The notes under the pieces are model-generated. The model worked only from the letters and a program-made list of their open reading frames with translations, made no database searches and was not told where the DNA came from. Source: Taklimakanibacter sp050251035 (GTDB lineage Bacteria; Pseudomonadota; Alphaproteobacteria; Rhizobiales; Aestuariivirgaceae). From it: 64,000 nt of DNA. The stretch covers positions 1 through 64,000 of the forward strand of contig JBFWNN010000005.1 of assembly GCA_050251035.1 (NCBI GenBank), given 5' to 3'. Shown piece by piece: positions 41,707 through 52,565 of the stretch; position 1 is the first letter of the stretch; each line of letters opens with the position of its first letter. A program made the position numbers and the translations under genes.

Positions 41707-42558
41707 ATGCGTTCCCGCTTCTCGGCCAAGGAAACCCTGGCCCCAGCTCTTACCGCAAATTGGCTCATAATCATGGCAAGTATCGCCGGCGCAACCATGG
41801 GCGCAGCCTCTGCCCATGCCGCGGACGAAAGTTACACAACGTCAGCGCAGGATGCAAAGGGCAGTAAATGGAGCGTGGTCGTGGGGGGCGGCGGCGCCTA
41901 TGTCCCCGATTATGAAGGGTCGGACGACTATGAGCTCCAGCCCTTTCCCTTCGTCTCGATCGTTTATGACGATCTCGTCTTCATCAACGGACCGTCGCTC
42001 GGCGTGAACCTGGTCGACATCGAGGGGCTGAGAGCCGGCCCCATCGCACGCTACAGCTTCGGACGCGACGAGGACGACAACAATGCACTGGACGGGCTGG
42101 GCGACACCGATGATTCGATCGAGCTCGGCGGCTTCGTGAATTACTCGGTGGGCATCTGGTCGGCAGGCCTCACCGTGGTCCAGGACGTCGCGGGCGGACA
42201 TGAAGGGCTGCTTGCGGAAGCCTCGACCGGCCTCAATGTGCCCCTCACCGAAGACCTGACCTCGAGTCTCGAAGCATCGGCGACCTGGGCCAGCAGCGAC
42301 TACATGGAAACCTATTTCGGCGTGTCGCCCGGACAGTCGGCGCGCAGCGGGCTGCGGCAATTCGAGGCCGATGCCGGCTTCAAGGACGCCGCCGTCACGC
42401 TCGGTCTCGACTATAGGATAACCGAAAGCATCGGCGTTTCGGGTCGAGCACAGTACAAGCGGCTCCTCGAGGATGCGGCCGACAGCCCGATCGTCGACGA
42501 CGAGGGATCGGCGGACCAGTTCTTTGGCGGCCTGTTCCTTACCTATCGCTTCCGCTAA
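41707..42558 (+). CDS. MipA/OmpV family outer membrane protein
   Basis: A 283-residue protein: signal peptide with hydrophobic core near residues 22-36 and likely cleavage after AHA (residue 39), then a beta-barrel with alternating hydrophobic residues ending in the aromatic FLTYRFR typical of outer membrane proteins. The block VGGGGAYVPDYEGSDDYEL is the MipA/OmpV signature. ATG 41707 has AAGGACAG upstream. Divergent from a two-component system that probably controls it. In other species MipA scaffolds murein enzymes; OmpV-like proteins can form channels. Confidence 0.88.
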   Translation: MRSRFSAKETLAPALTANWLIIMASIAGATMGAASAHAADESYTTSAQDAKGSKWSVVVGGGGAYVPDYEGSDDYELQPFPFVSIVYDDLVFINGPSLGVNLVDIEGLRAGPIARYSFGRDEDDNNALDGLGDTDDSIELGGFVNYSVGIWSAGLTVVQDVAGGHEGLLAEASTGLNVPLTEDLTSSLEASATWASSDYMETYFGVSPGQSARSGLRQFEADAGFKDAAVTLGLDYRITESIGVSGRAQYKRLLEDAADSPIVDDEGSADQFFGGLFLTYRFR

Positions 42559-42643
42559 GACCGGTCGCCCGCCTGCAGGGAAGCCAACCGCGGCCTGGGG
42601 CGAAGCGCGTCAACTGAGTTCGGCTCGTCGCGGCATAAGCGCT

Positions 42644-42657
42644 TGCGTCGTGACGCA
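42644..42657. promoter_or_regulatory. 14-bp palindrome upstream of the AhpD-like gene
   Basis: TGCGTC-GT-GACGCA is a perfect inverted repeat 42 nt upstream of the ATG at 42699. Position and symmetry suit an operator; no cognate regulator is encoded next to it. Confidence 0.3.
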
Positions 42658-42698
42658 GGGACAGTAGAAGTCGTCCATCACACGGGGGAGGACTTCGC

Positions 42699-43283
42699 AT
42701 GTTCCTACACACGATCGCCGAAGAGGACGCGACCGGGGCCGTCGGCGAGATCTATGCGAAGCTCAAGGCCCAGAACGGCTTTGTCATGGCGGCGACCAAG
42801 TGCTTCACGACGCGGCCCGATCTCTTGCCGGCCTATATCGAGTTCAGTGACAAGATCCGCGCCGGTTTCTCGCTGGGGGCGAGGGCGTGGCGGCTCATCA
42901 CCCTCATCGCCGCCAAGCAGGTGCCCTCGACCTACTGTTCCTATGTCTACAGCCAGCAGCTCATCGCCGATCTGGGCTCGAAGGAACAGGTGCTCGCGGT
43001 GCAGCGCGATTTCCGCACCGCCGGGCTTTCCGGGCAGGATGTGGCGATGCTCGCTTATGCCGAGAAGATCGCCCGGAATGCCGCGCAGGTCACCGCGGCC
43101 GACATCGACCATTTGCGTTCGCAAGGCTTCAGCGATCAGGAGATCTGCGACATCGCGCTGTGCGCGTCCTTCCGGTGCTTCGTGGCGCGGTTCTTCGATG
43201 CCACAGGCGCCGGACCCGAGCCCGGGTTCTTCGATGCGGACAACGAATTTCGCACCGCCATGACTGTCGGCAAACGTTATTGA
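42699..43283 (+). CDS. carboxymuconolactone decarboxylase-like (AhpD-fold) protein
   Basis: A 194-residue all-helical protein with the CMD/AhpD-like pattern (RLITLIAAKQVPSTYCSYVYS, then MLAYAEKIARNAAQVT). The redox motif CxxC of peroxidase-type members is not complete; only one Cys is present in TYCSYVYS, and the usual distal His is Gln-Leu here, so it is unlikely to be a classical AhpD. Single gene, weak ribosome site GGGGGAGG upstream. Function unknown. Confidence 0.82.
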   Translation: MFLHTIAEEDATGAVGEIYAKLKAQNGFVMAATKCFTTRPDLLPAYIEFSDKIRAGFSLGARAWRLITLIAAKQVPSTYCSYVYSQQLIADLGSKEQVLAVQRDFRTAGLSGQDVAMLAYAEKIARNAAQVTAADIDHLRSQGFSDQEICDIALCASFRCFVARFFDATGAGPEPGFFDADNEFRTAMTVGKRY

Positions 43284-43376
43284 CTCAACCTGTCGTACGA
43301 GCGAGGGGATGACGCTACGCGGCTCCTGTCAGTCCCGTCATTGTCCTAACGCAGCCGCAGCGCAAAGGTTCCGAGG

Positions 43377-45047
43377 CTATTTACCGCTTTTCACGGCATC
43401 ATCGCGGATCTGCGACAAGGTGCGGGCCGGCGTGATCGCCTCGGGATCGATGAGGCAATGCAGGATGGCGGGCTTGCCCGATTTCATCGCGCGCTCGAAG
43501 GCGGGCGCGAAGTCCTCGGTCGTCTCGACCCGCTCGCCATGGCCGCCAAAGGCCTCGGCATAGGCCGAGAAGTCCGGATTCTTGAGCAGCGTCGCCGAGA
43601 CGCGATTGGGATATTCGCGCTCCTGATGCATGCGGATGGTGCCGTACATCGAGTTGTCGACGACGATGACGATGAGCGGAATGCTATGTTGGACAGCGGT
43701 CGCGAATTCCTGCCCGTTCATCATGAAGCAGCCGTCGCCGGCGAAGGCGACGACGGGACGGTCGGGAAATTGCCGCTTCGCCATGACCGCGGCCGGAACG
43801 CCATAGCCCATCGAGCCCGAGGTCGGCGCCAGCTGCGTGCCGAGCTTGCGGAAACGGTAGTAGCGATGCACCCAGATGGCGTAATTGCCGGCGCCATTGG
43901 CGATGACGGCGTCGGCGGGCAGGCGGTCCGCGAGCCAGCGCATGACCTCGCCATACTGGAACTTGCCCGGCAATTTGGCGGGCTTGTCGGTCCAGTCGAG
44001 GAAGTCCTGGCGTGCGACGCGCGTCGTCTCCGCCCAGGGCGCGTCATTGGGCTGGCCGAGCTCGTTGAGGCTCAGGCAGAAGGCATCGGGCGTAGCTTGG
44101 ATCGCCAAGGTCGGCTGATAGACCTTGCCCAATTCCTCAGCCCCCGGATGAACATGGACGAGGGTCTGGCGCGGCGAGGGCACGTCGATGAGGGTGTAAG
44201 CGGAGGAGGGCATCTCAGACATGCGGGCGCCCAGGAGCACCAGGAGATCGGCCTCCTTGACGCGGGCCGCGAGCTTGGGATTGGGGCCGATGCCGACATC
44301 GCCGACATAGTTCGGATGATCGGACGGGAAGAGATGGGCACGGCGGAAGGACGTGGTGACCGGGATGGAGAACTTCTCCGCGAAGGCGATGAGCGACTTC
44401 TGCGCCGGCTCGCTCCAGCGCGAGCCGCCCAGGATGAAGAGCGGCTTCTTCGCCTGGCGCAGCAGCTCGCCGAAGCGCTCCATGTCGGCGGGCCCGGGCC
44501 AGGCTTCGGCGAGCGCGACCCTGGGCGCATCGGCGACGGCGGCCGTTTCGGTCAGCATGTCTTCGGGAAGCGCTATGACGACGGGGCCGGGACGGCCCTG
44601 GCAGGCGATCCGGAAGGCGCGCGCCACGAGCTCGGGCAGGCGCCGCGCGCTGTCGACCTCGACCACCCATTTGGCGATCGAGCCGAAGAAGGCCTTGTAG
44701 TCGACTTCCTGGAAAGCCTCGCGTTCGCGCATGCCGCGCTCGACCTGGCCGATGAACAGGATCATCGGGGTCGAGTCCTGGGCGGCGATATGGACGCCAT
44801 GGCTGGCATTGGTGGCGCCGGGACCGCGGGTCACGAAGCAGATGCCGGGCTTGCCGGTGAGCTTGCCGTAAGCTTCCGCCATCATCGCGGCACCACCTTC
44901 GTTGCGGCAGACGAGGACGTCGATGCTGGCATCGTGCAGCGCGTCGAGCACGGCGAGATAACTCTCGCCCGGAACGCAGGCCAGACGCTCAACGCCTTGG
45001 ATCAGCAACTGGTCGACCAGGATCTGGCCGCCGGTTCTTGTCGTCAT
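43377..45047 (-). CDS. thiamine diphosphate-dependent enzyme, acetolactate synthase-like
   Basis: A 556-residue ThDP enzyme of the acetohydroxyacid synthase/benzoylformate decarboxylase superfamily. Glu50 in CRNEGGAAMMAEAYG activates the cofactor; the ThDP motif starts at GDGCFMMNGQEFATAV and ends at VVDN. ATG 45047 is preceded by GGGGAG. It lies 28 nt after the ALDH7-type gene on the same strand. No small regulatory subunit follows, so anabolic acetolactate synthase is less likely than a catabolic decarboxylase or ligase. Confidence 0.88.
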   Translation of the reverse strand: MTTRTGGQILVDQLLIQGVERLACVPGESYLAVLDALHDASIDVLVCRNEGGAAMMAEAYGKLTGKPGICFVTRGPGATNASHGVHIAAQDSTPMILFIGQVERGMREREAFQEVDYKAFFGSIAKWVVEVDSARRLPELVARAFRIACQGRPGPVVIALPEDMLTETAAVADAPRVALAEAWPGPADMERFGELLRQAKKPLFILGGSRWSEPAQKSLIAFAEKFSIPVTTSFRRAHLFPSDHPNYVGDVGIGPNPKLAARVKEADLLVLLGARMSEMPSSAYTLIDVPSPRQTLVHVHPGAEELGKVYQPTLAIQATPDAFCLSLNELGQPNDAPWAETTRVARQDFLDWTDKPAKLPGKFQYGEVMRWLADRLPADAVIANGAGNYAIWVHRYYRFRKLGTQLAPTSGSMGYGVPAAVMAKRQFPDRPVVAFAGDGCFMMNGQEFATAVQHSIPLIVIVVDNSMYGTIRMHQEREYPNRVSATLLKNPDFSAYAEAFGGHGERVETTEDFAPAFERAMKSGKPAILHCLIDPEAITPARTLSQIRDDAVKSGK

Positions 45048-45075
45048 GTCACTCCCCATGTGTCGGATCACGCGC

Positions 45076-46605
45076 TCAGATGTCGAACTTGACGCCCTGC
45101 GCCAGAGGCAGAGCACGGCCGTAATTGATGGCGCTGGTGACGCGCCGCATATAGGCCTTCCAGGCATCGGAGCCGGATTCACGTCCGCCGCCGGTTTCCT
45201 TTTCGCCGCCAAAGGCGCCGCCGATCTCGGCGCCGGAGGAGCCCATGTTCACATTGGCAAGGCCGCAATCGGAGCCCGCGGCCGAGAGGAAGCGCTCCGA
45301 TTCGCGCAGGTCGGTGGTGAAGATCGCCGACGACAGACCTTGCGGCACGGCATTGTGCAGAGCGAGCGCCTCGTCGAAGTCGCCGTAGCGCAGCACATAG
45401 AGGATGGGCGCGAAGGTCTCGGCGAGAACCGGGCCCGTCTGCGCCGGCATCTCGACCAGGGCCGGGGCGACGTAGTAGGCGTCGTCGCCGAGTGCTGTGA
45501 CGCGTTTGCCGCCATGCACCTTGCCGCCGGCGTCAGCCGCGGCGGCGAGCGCCTTCTGCATCGCCTCATAGGCCCTGGCGTCGATGAGCGGGCCGACCAG
45601 GGTCGCGGGCGACATCGGATTGCCGATCGTCACCGTGTCATAGACTTGTCTGAGGCGCGGCACGAAGCTCTCATAGACGCTCTCATGCACGATGAGGCGG
45701 CGTAGCGACGTGCAGCGCTGGCCGGCGGTGCCGATCGCGGCGAAAGCGGTGGCGCGCAGAGCGAGGTCGAGATCGGCGGAGGGGCAGAGGATCGCTGCAT
45801 TGTTGCCGCCGAGCTCGAGGATGGCGCGGCCGAAGCGGCGAGCGAGGCGTTCGCCGACGATGCGGCCCATGCCGGTCGAGCCCGTCGCCGAGACGAGCGG
45901 CACGCGCGGATCGTCGACCAGGATCTCGCCGACATCGCGCCCGCCGACGAGCAGGGTGACGAGATCGTCCGGAACGCCGTCGAGCGTAGCGGCGGCGCGA
46001 CGGAACAGTGCCGCGGTCGCCATCGCCGTCAGCGGCGTCTTCTCCAACGGCTTCCAGATCACCGAATTGCCGCAGACGAGGGCGAGGGCGGCGTTCCACG
46101 ACCAGACCGCGACGGGGAAGTTGAAGGCGGTGATGACGCCGGTCGGCCCCAGCGGGTGCCATTGTTCCATGAGCCGGTGGTCGGCGCGCTCGCTCACCAT
46201 GGTGAGGCCGTAGAGCTGGCGCGACAGGCCGACGGCGAAATCGCAGATGTCGATCATCTCCTGCACTTCGCCCAGGCCCTCGGTGAGGATCTTGCCGGTC
46301 TCGATGCTGACGAGACGGCCAAGGCCTTCCTTCTCGGCGCGCAATTCATTGCCGAGCCGGCGGATGAGCTCGCCGCGCTGCGGAGCCGGGACAAGGCGCC
46401 AGGCGCGGAAGGCATCGCCGGCGCGGCCGATCGCCGCCTTGGCCTCCGCCGCACCGGCCAATTTGACCTGGGCGATGACCTCGCCCGAGATCGGTGAGCG
46501 GACGGCGTGATCGCCTTCGGTCAGGCGCTCGGGCTCGAGGCCGAGCTTGGCGAAGAAATCCGCGACGTCGCGCGCCAGGTGAGGGCTTGTCTCAGGCTTG
46601 TTCAT
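45076..46605 (-). CDS. aldehyde dehydrogenase of the ALDH7 (antiquitin/AmaB) type
   Basis: A 509-residue aldehyde dehydrogenase with catalytic Glu264 (LELGGNNAA) and Cys298 (AGQRCTSLRR). The C-terminal block NMGSSGAEIGGAFGGEKETG with GRESGSDAWKAYMRR is diagnostic for ALDH7, which oxidises alpha-aminoadipate semialdehyde in lysine and pipecolate breakdown. ATG 46605 is preceded by GGAG at 7 nt. First gene of a pair with the ThDP enzyme. Why an acetolactate-synthase-like gene should follow is unclear. Confidence 0.9.
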   Translation of the reverse strand: MNKPETSPHLARDVADFFAKLGLEPERLTEGDHAVRSPISGEVIAQVKLAGAAEAKAAIGRAGDAFRAWRLVPAPQRGELIRRLGNELRAEKEGLGRLVSIETGKILTEGLGEVQEMIDICDFAVGLSRQLYGLTMVSERADHRLMEQWHPLGPTGVITAFNFPVAVWSWNAALALVCGNSVIWKPLEKTPLTAMATAALFRRAAATLDGVPDDLVTLLVGGRDVGEILVDDPRVPLVSATGSTGMGRIVGERLARRFGRAILELGGNNAAILCPSADLDLALRATAFAAIGTAGQRCTSLRRLIVHESVYESFVPRLRQVYDTVTIGNPMSPATLVGPLIDARAYEAMQKALAAAADAGGKVHGGKRVTALGDDAYYVAPALVEMPAQTGPVLAETFAPILYVLRYGDFDEALALHNAVPQGLSSAIFTTDLRESERFLSAAGSDCGLANVNMGSSGAEIGGAFGGEKETGGGRESGSDAWKAYMRRVTSAINYGRALPLAQGVKFDI

Positions 46606-47265
46606 TCTCTGCTCCAGATGGTCCGGCTGTCTTCTAGAGCCGGATGCCGGAAAGAGGAAATCGGTTTTTGGGAAAGAGGGTATTCGCAAATGGAAGCGTT
46701 CGGCCGAAAGGGGAGATAGGTCCTTCCGATTGTGTGTGCGGTTTTGTCGTCACCTAAGGCTGAGCGCGCAATAAATCTGATAAATCCTTCATTTCAATTG
46801 CATTTCATTTATTTAGCCGGTGTTGGAATGTGTTTGAACAGCTGGTCGGGCCCGCAAGACTTGGGATTGCGCCTATCTTTGCCAGCATCTTGCAAGACTG
46901 TTCTCATTATGTTTCTTTTGTCGGATTGTCGTACATCATCTCGTTCGCCAGATGTTTTTGAGTTTTGGGTCCAGCACGAACAGGGAGGTCGGCTTGCATC
47001 CATGGGCGGGCCCGCTGCCCTCCGGGATCATGTCCTGTGAGTTTACGTCTCGTTGTTCCCTCGTTCAGGGACGTCGCAGGGGATTTCCCGTCAATTCCAT
47101 GTTTGTTCTCTGCAAGTTCTCAAGTCCTTTAATATAAACAATAAAAAACAAGAGTTTAAATAAAGCCTTGCCATGAGAACAAAAAAAGTACATTATGACC
47201 ACATCGCCGTTGTTCGAGACTCATTTGCACCGGCGGAACCCTTGTGAAATAAGGAGCTTGAGGCC
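46606..47265. other. AT-rich intergenic region upstream of recA
   Basis: 660 bp with no convincing gene. From about 46730 to 47265 the base composition falls sharply compared with the rest of the window, with runs such as ATAAAAAACA. Short open frames here have no ribosome sites and look random. The right end contains the recA promoter and LexA box; the left end the promoter of the ALDH7 operon. Confidence 0.7.
47105..47119 (+). promoter_or_regulatory. LexA (SOS) box of recA
   Basis: GTTCTCTGCAAGTTC is a perfect match to the alphaproteobacterial LexA site GTTC-N7-GTTC. It overlaps a possible -35 (TTGTTC, 47103-47108), with an AT-rich -10 candidate near 47130, and lies 146 nt upstream of the recA start. 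Confidence 0.85.
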
Positions 47266-48330
47266 ATGGGGCAGGCGAATCTTAAGGTTGTCGAGAACAG
47301 CAATATGGACAAGAGCAAGGCTCTGGACGCAGCGCTGAGCCAGATCGAGCGCGCCTTCGGCAAGGGCTCGATCATGAAGCTCGGCGCCAACCACTCGCTC
47401 GATATCGCGGCGATCTCGACAGGCTCGCTCGGGCTCGATATCGCCCTCGGCATCGGCGGTCTGCCGAAAGGCCGGGTGGTCGAAATCTATGGGCCGGAAT
47501 CCTCGGGCAAAACCACGCTTGCCCTGCAGACGGTCGCCGAGGCCCAGAAGAGGGGCGGCATCTGCGCCTTCGTCGATGCCGAGCATGCCCTCGATCCGGT
47601 CTATGCGCGCAAGCTCGGGGTCAATGTCGACGACCTCCTGATCTCGCAGCCCGACACCGGCGAGCAGGCGCTCGAGATCGCCGACACGCTGGTGCGTTCC
47701 GGCGCCATCGAAATCCTGGTCATCGATTCCGTCGCGGCGCTGACGCCGCGCGCCGAGCTCGAAGGCGAGATGGGCGACAGCCTTCCCGGCCTCCAGGCGC
47801 GGCTGATGAGCCAGGCCCTGCGCAAGCTCACCGCGTCGATCTCCAAGTCGAACTGCATGGTGATCTTCATCAACCAGATCCGCATGAAGATCGGCGTCAT
47901 GTTCGGCTCGCCCGAGACGACGACCGGCGGCAACGCCCTCAAATTCTACGCCTCGGTCCGCCTCGACATCCGCCGCATCGGCCAGATCAAGGAGCGCGAA
48001 GAGGTGGTCGGCAACCAGACCCGCGTCAAGGTGGTCAAGAACAAGGTGGCGCCGCCCTTCAAACAGGTCGAGTTCGACATCATGTATGGCGAAGGCATCT
48101 CCAAGACGGGCGAGCTCATCGATCTCGGCGTCACCGCCGGCATCGTCGAGAAATCGGGCTCCTGGTATTCCTATGATGGCGAGCGCATCGGGCAGGGGCG
48201 TGAGAACGCCAAGACCTTCCTCAAGCAGAATGCCGATGTGGCCGAGGCCATCGAGCAGGCGATCCGGGCCAATGCCGGGCTGATCGCCGCCAAGATCACC
48301 AATTCCTCGCCCGACGAGGCGGCCGAGTAA
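47266..48330 (+). CDS. recA: recombinase RecA
   Basis: A 354-residue RecA of normal length. Walker A is GPESSGKT at residues 76-83, Walker B LVIDSVAAL, and the DNA-binding loops are in EGEMGDSLPGLQARLMSQAL and FINQIRMKIGVMFGSPE. The end is acidic as usual (SSPDEAAE). Binds single-stranded DNA, drives strand exchange and triggers LexA self-cleavage. GGAG lies 11 nt upstream of the ATG. Controlled by the LexA box at 47105 and ended by the terminator at 48401. Confidence 0.98.
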   Translation: MGQANLKVVENSNMDKSKALDAALSQIERAFGKGSIMKLGANHSLDIAAISTGSLGLDIALGIGGLPKGRVVEIYGPESSGKTTLALQTVAEAQKRGGICAFVDAEHALDPVYARKLGVNVDDLLISQPDTGEQALEIADTLVRSGAIEILVIDSVAALTPRAELEGEMGDSLPGLQARLMSQALRKLTASISKSNCMVIFINQIRMKIGVMFGSPETTTGGNALKFYASVRLDIRRIGQIKEREEVVGNQTRVKVVKNKVAPPFKQVEFDIMYGEGISKTGELIDLGVTAGIVEKSGSWYSYDGERIGQGRENAKTFLKQNADVAEAIEQAIRANAGLIAAKITNSSPDEAAE

Positions 48331-48400
48331 CATCCTTCCCATTCCGGCCTTCCCTCACCCATCCCCTTAGGCCGGCAAAGGTGTGAGCCTCACACCGATC

Positions 48401-48432
48401 GGCGTCCTCCTTGCCCCGGGAGGACGCCTTTT
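48401..48432 (+). terminator. rho-independent terminator after recA
   Basis: Perfect 10-bp stem GGCGTCCTCC / GGAGGACGCC with an 8-nt loop and TTTT at 48429-48432. Confidence 0.9.
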
Positions 48433-48568
48433 CGGCTTTGGGAACCAGTTGCCCGGCCGCTCGCTTAAACCTTGGACCGGCGCCATTACCTTGAGGCCAA
48501 GCTGCTGGTGGACAGGGGCGCCCTCAATCCTTAAAACAGCGCACCCAATTTCAACTGGACCCATTCCC

Positions 48569-51229
<2,661 letters not shown>

Positions 51230-51230
51230 T

Positions 51231-51683
51231 TCAGATTGGCAGCGCCGTCGTTTCCTTGATCTTCTCCATGACGAAGCTCGCCGATACGTCGGTGAGCGCG
51301 ATGCGGGTGATGAGACGCTTATAGAGCTGGTCATAGCCCGCTATGTCGGCGACCACCGCCTGAAGCAGATAATCGGTCTCGCCGGTGGTGCGATAGACGC
51401 CGATGATCTCGGGAAAGTCGCGCACCGCGCGGGAGAATTTCTCCAGCCACTTCTCCTCATGCTGGGCGGTGCGGATGGCGATGAAGGCGGTGAGGCCGAG
51501 GCCGAGCTTCGCCGCGTCGAGCAAGGCGACGCGGGCCTTGATGACGCCCGCCTCTTCCAGCGCCTTGACCCGCCGCCAGCAGGCGTTGCGCGACAGGCTG
51601 ATGCGCTCGGCCAGCTGATCGACGGTGAGGGAAGCGTCACGCTGCAGCTCGGCCAATAGGGCCCGATCGGTCTTGTCCAGCAT
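51231..51683 (-). CDS. Lrp/AsnC family transcriptional regulator
   Basis: A 150-residue Lrp-type regulator: N-terminal helix-turn-helix (LTVDQLAERISLSRNACWRR) and C-terminal ACT-like RAM domain (VYRTTGETDYLLQAVVADI). Such proteins sense amino acids and form octamers. Convergent with alaS (1-bp gap) and divergent from the DUF6356-like gene. Target unknown. Confidence 0.93.
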   Translation of the reverse strand: MLDKTDRALLAELQRDASLTVDQLAERISLSRNACWRRVKALEEAGVIKARVALLDAAKLGLGLTAFIAIRTAQHEEKWLEKFSRAVRDFPEIIGVYRTTGETDYLLQAVVADIAGYDQLYKRLITRIALTDVSASFVMEKIKETTALPI

Positions 51684-51789
51684 GGTTGGGATAATATCCC
51701 AATATTTCAGCTTCTGGCAATCATAATTGGGACGAAATCACGCGAACCTCGTGAGACTATACCGGTCATCGTCGATCGGAGGAAATCCC

Positions 51790-52077
51790 ATGATGCAGCG
51801 CCTCTTCCTTGCCCATCCCGAGAAGGTCGGCGAGGGCTATTTCGAGCACATGCTCTTCGCGCTCACCTTCAGCGGCCGGCTGTTCAAGGCGGCCGCAGCG
51901 GCCTTGCTGCATGCTTTCGTTCCGGCACTGTGCGAGACCACGGCGTCGCAGAGCATCATCGACATGCATGCGGAGATCGCGGCGCGGCGCAAGGCCATGG
52001 CGCAGGCAGGCGCACCAGGCGTCAGCGTTTCGGCGGCCAATCCGTCGTATCATGGTCAGGGTGCTGCAAGCTCCTGA
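51790..52077 (+). CDS. small membrane protein, DUF6356-like
   Basis: A 95-residue protein from ATG 51790 (GGAGGAAA upstream). The opening FLAHPEKVGEGYFEHMLFAL with the following hydrophobic segment and HAFVPALCE resembles the DUF6356 family, some members of which carry old capsule-biosynthesis names without proof. One or two membrane segments around residues 22-48. Its last 56 bp overlap the end of the convergent GFA gene. Confidence 0.7.
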   Translation: MMQRLFLAHPEKVGEGYFEHMLFALTFSGRLFKAAAAALLHAFVPALCETTASQSIIDMHAEIAARRKAMAQAGAPGVSVSAANPSYHGQGAASS

Positions 52078-52501
52078 GCCTCGCCATGTCCTCGGGCGTG
52101 CGGTAGTCTTCGGTCGCCTGACGCGGCAGGCCGGACATGGATTTGAACCAGGAAAGCTCGGCCTCGACGCCCGCCTGCTCGATGGGGGCGGCCGTCTCCG
52201 GATCGTCCAGCGTGCCGATGGCGATCTCATAGGTGGGATCGCCATCTTCCTTCATGTGAAGCGGCGTGCCGCATCGGGCGCAGAAGCCGCGCGCGACGAT
52301 GGCCGATGAGCGGAATTCCGCCGGCCGGCCGCGCGTCCAGGTGAGTTGCGCTTCGGGCACGGAGACCAGGGCGGCGCCCCAGCCGCCGAAGGCCTTCTGG
52401 CACATGCGGCAATGACAGATGCCGGCCCGCCCCAAAGGGCCGTCAACGCGGTAGCGCACCGCGCCGCATTGGCAGCCGCCGGTCAGGACGGGCCCGGTCA
52501 T
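52022..52501 (-). CDS. GFA family (glutathione-dependent formaldehyde-activating-like) protein
   Basis: A 159-residue zinc protein. The cysteine set is complete: GGCQCGAVRY, CHCRMCQKAFG and FCARCGTPL. The GFA fold binds two zinc ions and was first described in an enzyme said to join formaldehyde and glutathione; most members have no proven reaction. Single gene upstream of icd on the same strand, ending 64 bp... before the Lrp-side spacer through a convergent overlap with the DUF6356-like gene. Confidence 0.9.
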   Translation of the reverse strand: MTGPVLTGGCQCGAVRYRVDGPLGRAGICHCRMCQKAFGGWGAALVSVPEAQLTWTRGRPAEFRSSAIVARGFCARCGTPLHMKEDGDPTYEIAIGTLDDPETAAPIEQAGVEAELSWFKSMSGLPRQATEDYRTPEDMARLRSLQHPDHDTTDWPPKR

Positions 52502-52565
52502 GAGTAGACTCCCTTGTTGCGCATGCCTTATCCCGAAAAGTCTGCACCTTTTCAGGGGGTATGCT

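Noticed and set aside
46732..47040. 102-codon frame in the AT-rich region before recA
   Set aside because: No ribosome site, no recognisable pattern, composition like the non-coding surroundings.
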